Shown here: positions 54,059 through 55,959 of the stretch, piece after piece
Numbering within the stretch: position 1 is the stretch's first letter
Layout: every line of letters begins with the position of its first letter
Assembly: GCA_946612405.1 (NCBI GenBank)
Contig: CAMOEQ010000002.1
Span: forward strand, 1 to 55,959
Direction of reading: 5' to 3'
Length of the DNA: 55,959 nucleotides
Source: an uncultured Erysipelotrichaceae bacterium
GTDB lineage: Bacteria > Bacillota_I > Bacilli_A > RFN20 > CAG-826
The notes under the pieces: generated by a model
The model's database searches: none
Told to the model about the DNA's origin: nothing
Seen by the model: only the letters and a program-made list of their open reading frames with translations
Position numbers and translations under genes: made by a program

Positions 54059-54080
54059 AAAAAACGCCCGAAGGCATTTT
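54059..54080 (-). terminator. terminator with TTCG tetraloop
   Basis: On the minus strand AAAATGCC-TTCG-GGCGTTTT has an 8-bp stem, a stable TTCG loop and a T tail. It starts about 20 bases after the stop of the large gene ending at 54101. Confidence 0.88.
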
Positions 54081-54100
54081 TCATTAAAATCTAAATATTG

Positions 54101-55959
54101 TCACGTTTGCAGTACGAGGCTCGTTCCACTAGCAGCGCCTCTGAAGGAGCCACTATGATCATATTCAGACGAAACTTCGCCAGTGTTATATTTCATGGTA
54201 TAGGTGTACGGATAGTCATTATCCGGATCATCGTCATTATCAACAAGCAAAATATTAATATCAAATGCATTCACTGTAGTATTTACGACCTCGACAGCAA
54301 AAATGGTGCCACTTCTTGATACTTTAATATAGAAGGATTCTTTAGTTGCGCCAGCTGGAACAGCATAAGAAATATTGAAACAAGAATTAATGACATAACC
54401 AGAAGATGTATATTCCATTTGAGTGAAGATAGCATCATTTAAAATCATATTATCTGTGTTGTAATCACTTGGTTGTACCTCGCCAGCACTTGCACCAATA
54501 TCAAGATACATTAAATATCCACCAGCATCATGTCCAGAAACACCATGCAAAGCATACTCACCTTTATTTACTGGAATTTCAAAATAGTAAATAGCGTTTT
54601 GAACTGGTGGTGTTTCTGATAAATATCTCATATCAAAAACTAAGTCACCAACATTTGATTGACTGTCTGAATAAGAATTATCTGAATATCTATAAATATA
54701 TTTTTTACTTTCTGGATTAGTTCCATCATAAGCATTATTTTTATAAATATAAGAAATCTTTTTAATTGAATTATTAGTTAAATTAGTTCCATTTCTTTCA
54801 ATAACGCTTAAACTAAAGAAACAGTCTGCTTTAGATTCTGAAGTGCCGTTATAATATGAACCACCAAAAAAATTAATTTTTCCTTGTTCTTTTAAATTGA
54901 AATCAATACAGCTTTTCGGGAAAGCGTAATTAGTATAAACATTTCCATTTAACTTAACAGTATTTAAAGAAGTTGTATTGTTATAAGCAATATCTTTATC
55001 CATAAAATGTAAGCCGTGAACGAGAGTTGCATTTTCTAATACACTATCTAAACTATTTCTTGCATTATCATATTTTTCTAGATTTAAAGCAGATGGAGTT
55101 GTATTATCACTTTTTGTAAAATCATCTAAATATGAATTTAAAACGGTATGATTGGCATTATAGCTATCTTTAATCAAGGCATATCTATTAGCTGAATAAG
55201 ATGCTGAAGAATTTGTTAATATCTCCACATTTTCAGATTCATATGTAAGACCAGAAGCATTGCCAGTACCATTGAAAGCTTCTTTATTTGTGATTGCCAC
55301 ATCGCTTATTGAATTTCCTACATGCGATATCTCGTAAGAAGCAGAACGAACTGAACTGTCATAAATCATTCTTGATTTTGGGGTATTTGAACTTGATTGA
55401 TATCTTGTATCAGCAACTATGTAACCCGTATTTTTTTCATGAGCAGAAAAATCACTATTTGCCAACAAAGGCATAACAGTACCTGGCATAGGAATAGTAG
55501 TGGCTGAACTGCTGGTAGAACTATAGTGGGTACCATCACTTTGTAGCAAATAGAAAGTACGTGTTGAATCAGGGTTTTGTTTTAAGTAAGTTTCTGCATT
55601 GCCGCCTCTACCAAATGATATTTTCATCTCATTTGTTTGATAATAAGCAAAAGACCCATTAAAGGTAGCTGGGAGAGTATTAAATATATCGTAAATTCTA
55701 TGATTAAAAGCTTTCATATCAATACTGCCGCCCCAATCATCACCTTGTCCGCCACCGCCTCCTCCAGATGAAGCAGCTAAATCATCAATAATGTCAGCAT
55801 AATCAATATCATCACCATCTTCGCCATTGATTGTGTCAGCAAAACCAACATAACCAAATTTAGAAACAGCACTAGAACCGCCTTCGATTTTAGCGTTGTT
55901 AACGTAAACATCATGTAATGGAGATGAATTTGTAGGGCCAGTGGAATCATAACGATTGT
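54101..55959 (-). CDS. Large unrecognised surface protein (5' end beyond window)
   Basis: An open frame enters from the right edge and ends in TGA at 54101. An internal Met at 55717 is not the start: the same frame continues upstream for at least 80 codons with ordinary protein sequence, including a glycine run (ASSGGGGGGQGDDWGG) that looks like a linker. The visible ~619 residues are Ser/Thr/Asn/Tyr-rich, with Asp-rich stretches (VDNDDDPDNDYPY), beta-prone and probably extracellular. I recognise no domain. It has no GLUG repeats and therefore is not part of the left-hand family. It ends at a strong terminator. Function unknown. Confidence 0.75.
   Translation of the reverse strand, partial: NRYDSTGPTNSSPLHDVYVNNAKIEGGSSAVSKFGYVGFADTINGEDGDDIDYADIIDDLAASSGGGGGGQGDDWGGSIDMKAFNHRIYDIFNTLPATFNGSFAYYQTNEMKISFGRGGNAETYLKQNPDSTRTFYLLQSDGTHYSSTSSSATTIPMPGTVMPLLANSDFSAHEKNTGYIVADTRYQSSSNTPKSRMIYDSSVRSASYEISHVGNSISDVAITNKEAFNGTGNASGLTYESENVEILTNSSASYSANRYALIKDSYNANHTVLNSYLDDFTKSDNTTPSALNLEKYDNARNSLDSVLENATLVHGLHFMDKDIAYNNTTSLNTVKLNGNVYTNYAFPKSCIDFNLKEQGKINFFGGSYYNGTSESKADCFFSLSVIERNGTNLTNNSIKKISYIYKNNAYDGTNPESKKYIYRYSDNSYSDSQSNVGDLVFDMRYLSETPPVQNAIYYFEIPVNKGEYALHGVSGHDAGGYLMYLDIGASAGEVQPSDYNTDNMILNDAIFTQMEYTSSGYVINSCFNISYAVPAGATKESFYIKVSRSGTIFAVEVVNTTVNAFDINILLVDNDDDPDNDYPYTYTMKYNTGEVSSEYDHSGSFRGAASGTSLVLQT

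Noticed and set aside
53732..54100. A complete ABC transporter or a small RNA gene in the gap
   Set aside because: No Walker or signature motifs remain, and the only stable structures are a short stem and the terminator of the adjacent gene.
1..55959. Use of TGA as tryptophan (genetic code 4), as in many Mollicutes
   Set aside because: Trp is TGG throughout and TGA ends genes such as the aldolase at 38179 and the surface protein at 54101.
54101..55959. Prophage tail or pilin gene
   Set aside because: No neighbouring phage or secretion genes are visible and no class III signal or pilin motif is within the window.

Overview
The window is AT-rich DNA from a low-GC Gram-positive lineage, most likely Bacillota or Mycoplasmatota. 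The evidence is the gene order gdpP-rplI-dnaB-walJ, many lipobox lipoproteins, consensus AGGAGG-type ribosome binding sites, and a tmRNA gene with an encoded CCA. TGA is used as a stop (for example at 38177-38179 and 54101-54103) and Trp is TGG, so the code is the standard bacterial one. I cannot name the genus from the sequence alone.

Region 1 (1-25200) is a carbohydrate surface locus on the minus strand. From 25014 down to 9320 there appears to be one operon: a sugar-binding lipoprotein, two ABC permeases, a CBM9-like secreted protein, three tandem GH43-type five-bladed-propeller proteins (the first gene has lost all catalytic residues, the second has lost one, the third is intact), and a GLUG-repeat lipoprotein with CxxC ribbons. 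It ends at a clear terminator. Below it are a GLUG protein (9097-6569), a LamG-like/SGNH esterase (6491-3903), another GLUG protein (3890-2520), and a fourth GLUG protein running off the left edge.

Region 2 (25210-30086, plus strand) holds the matching MsmK/UgpC-type ATPase, a small unknown protein, a lipoprotein joining GLUG repeats to a sialidase/GH93-like propeller, and a two-TM unknown protein. Region 3 (30087-40477) has an RpiR-family regulator divergent from an eight-gene operon: a GlcD/AGPS-type FAD enzyme, a two-cluster Fe-S protein, IolB, an FGGY kinase, a fused EtfB-EtfA, a class II aldolase, a PfkB kinase and a fucose-isomerase-like protein. IolB, PfkB kinase and class II aldolase could make up the lower half of inositol catabolism, but iolG, iolE and iolD are absent and a flavin/Fe-S/ETF module sits in their place. 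This is the best candidate for an undescribed pathway.

A 15-nt inverted repeat (TGAAA-N5-TTTCA, or TTTCT as the right arm) occurs at both divergent promoter regions and abuts the promoters of two GLUG genes. This suggests that one regulator, plausibly the RpiR protein, ties glycan capture, import and catabolism together.

Region 4 (40488-55959) is more housekeeping in character: a PHP-family phosphatase, tmRNA, a membrane protein, a UDP-glucose-dehydrogenase homologue lacking its catalytic cysteine, a small unknown protein, walJ, dnaB, rplI and gdpP. Next comes a small operon with an exported HAD phosphatase, an unknown lipoprotein and an unusual membrane-domain/iron-alcohol-dehydrogenase fusion. 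The window ends with a decayed ABC-ATPase remnant and the 3' part of a large unrecognised surface protein.
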